Of a DNA stretch of 64,000 nucleotides, positions 63,711 to 64,000 are shown one piece after another. Source of the stretch: Oscillospiraceae bacterium HV4-5-C5C (GTDB lineage Bacteria > Bacillota > Clostridia > Saccharofermentanales > Fastidiosipilaceae); contig JAAVLZ010000002.1 in assembly GCA_012034405.1 (NCBI GenBank), forward strand, positions 124,001 to 188,000, in the 5' to 3' direction. The notes beneath the pieces are model-generated. The model saw nothing but the letters and a program-made list of their open reading frames with translations, had not been told where the DNA came from and ran no database searches. The position numbers and the translations under genes were made by a program. How positions within the stretch are numbered: position 1 is the first letter of the stretch; each line of letters begins with the position of its first letter.

Positions 63711-64000
63711 TCAGCCTTTCACATCCTTATGCTTGATCACAACGGCGAAGGTCTGGAAAAAGATCTTCAGATCCGTCAGCAGCGAAAAGTTTTTAAGATA
63801 GCGCTGGTCAAAAGCCAGTTTTTCAGGATCCGTCAGATTGTCCCGGCCGTTCACCTGAGCATAGCCGGTAATCCCAGGTTTTATTGAGTATACCCCGGCC
63901 TGGTTACGCATATTATCAATTTCAACTTCTTTGAATATCAACGGGCGATAGCCAACCAAACTCATCTGGCCCAGAAAGACGTTAATAAGCTGGGGTAGTT
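63711..64000 (-). CDS. Bacterial sugar transferase (undecaprenyl-phosphate type), 5' part missing
   Basis: The C-terminal 96 residues of an initiating sugar-phosphate transferase of the WcaJ/EpsL/PglC group, which loads the first sugar onto undecaprenyl phosphate for exopolysaccharide or glycan synthesis. The frame is open to the window edge, reading LPQLINVFLGQMSLVGYRP, the typical LPQLxNVLxGDMSLVGPRP motif, followed by KPGITGYAQVNGRD. The internal ATG at 63965 is not the real start. It may begin a surface-polysaccharide locus outside the window. Confidence 0.93.
   Translation of the reverse strand, partial: LPQLINVFLGQMSLVGYRPLIFKEVEIDNMRNQAGVYSIKPGITGYAQVNGRDNLTDPEKLAFDQRYLKNFSLLTDLKIFFQTFAVVIKHKDVKG

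Overview
The window is ordinary chromosomal DNA, densely packed, with a GC content that looks to be in the mid-50s by eye. It comes from an anaerobic Gram-positive bacterium, most likely a member of the Clostridia. The pointers are an [FeFe] hydrogenase, an Rnf-type electron-transport operon, a FabK-based fatty-acid operon with fused AccD-AccA, a ClpE-type Clp ATPase, a Gram-positive LexA box (CGAAC-N4-GTTTG) in front of uvrA, strong AGGAGG ribosome sites and TTGnnn/TATAAT promoters. No phage genes, insertion sequences, CRISPR arrays or rRNA were seen. One tRNA gene (Glu, CUC) is present.

Layout. 1-2.1 kb: end of nrdB and a cation-efflux transporter. 2.1-4.1 kb (-): DJ-1/PfpI protein and an acyltransferase. 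4.3-5.9 kb: stand-alone dihydrolipoamide-dehydrogenase-like enzyme. 5.9-11.9 kb (-): a Dlt-like cluster with an adenylating enzyme, a PLP decarboxylase, a carrier protein, an MBOAT membrane acyltransferase and an SGNH protein. 12.2-16.9 kb: rnfCDGEA. 16.9-18.7 kb: HAD phosphatase and Gfo/Idh oxidoreductase. 18.9-19.7 kb (-): thiT behind a TPP riboswitch and terminator. 20-21.6 kb: alpha-amylase. 21.8-24.8 kb (-): two unassigned genes, one a three-TM coiled-coil protein. 24.9-35.4 kb: fatty-acid synthesis, with fabD divergent from fabH-fabK-fabG-fabF-accB-fabZ-accC-accDA, then a kinase. 35.5-38.7 kb (-): prfC and an AAA ATPase. 38.9-43.2 kb: yebC, an NTPase-Asp23 fusion, a zinc-ligand protein, a DsrE-like protein and two small proteins. 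43.2-47.3 kb: uracil-DNA glycosylase, C39-type peptidase, an anchored repeat protein and a serine hydrolase. 47.3-48.6 kb (-): AlaX-type editing protein. 49-51.6 kb: NuoE-like ferredoxin, [FeFe] hydrogenase and a permease-like protein. 51.9-57.3 kb: alpha-galactosidase, HtrA-type protease, membrane proteins and tRNA-Glu. 57.5-63.6 kb: uvrA and clpE. 63.7 kb to the end: a sugar transferase, cut off.

Two regions stand out. The first is the Dlt-like cluster. It has all the parts needed to activate an amino acid, load it on a carrier protein and pass it across the membrane to an envelope polymer, and it adds a type III PLP decarboxylase. This suggests that the amino acid is decarboxylated before transfer, so that an omega-amino acyl group would be attached instead of D-alanine. 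The second is the Rnf operon. It has no rnfB. All four cysteines that hold the intramembrane [2Fe-2S] cluster in RnfA and RnfE are replaced, and RnfG carries eight tandem 16-residue repeats next to its FMN-attachment motif. Both are inferences from reading the sequence and need the checks given in the findings.
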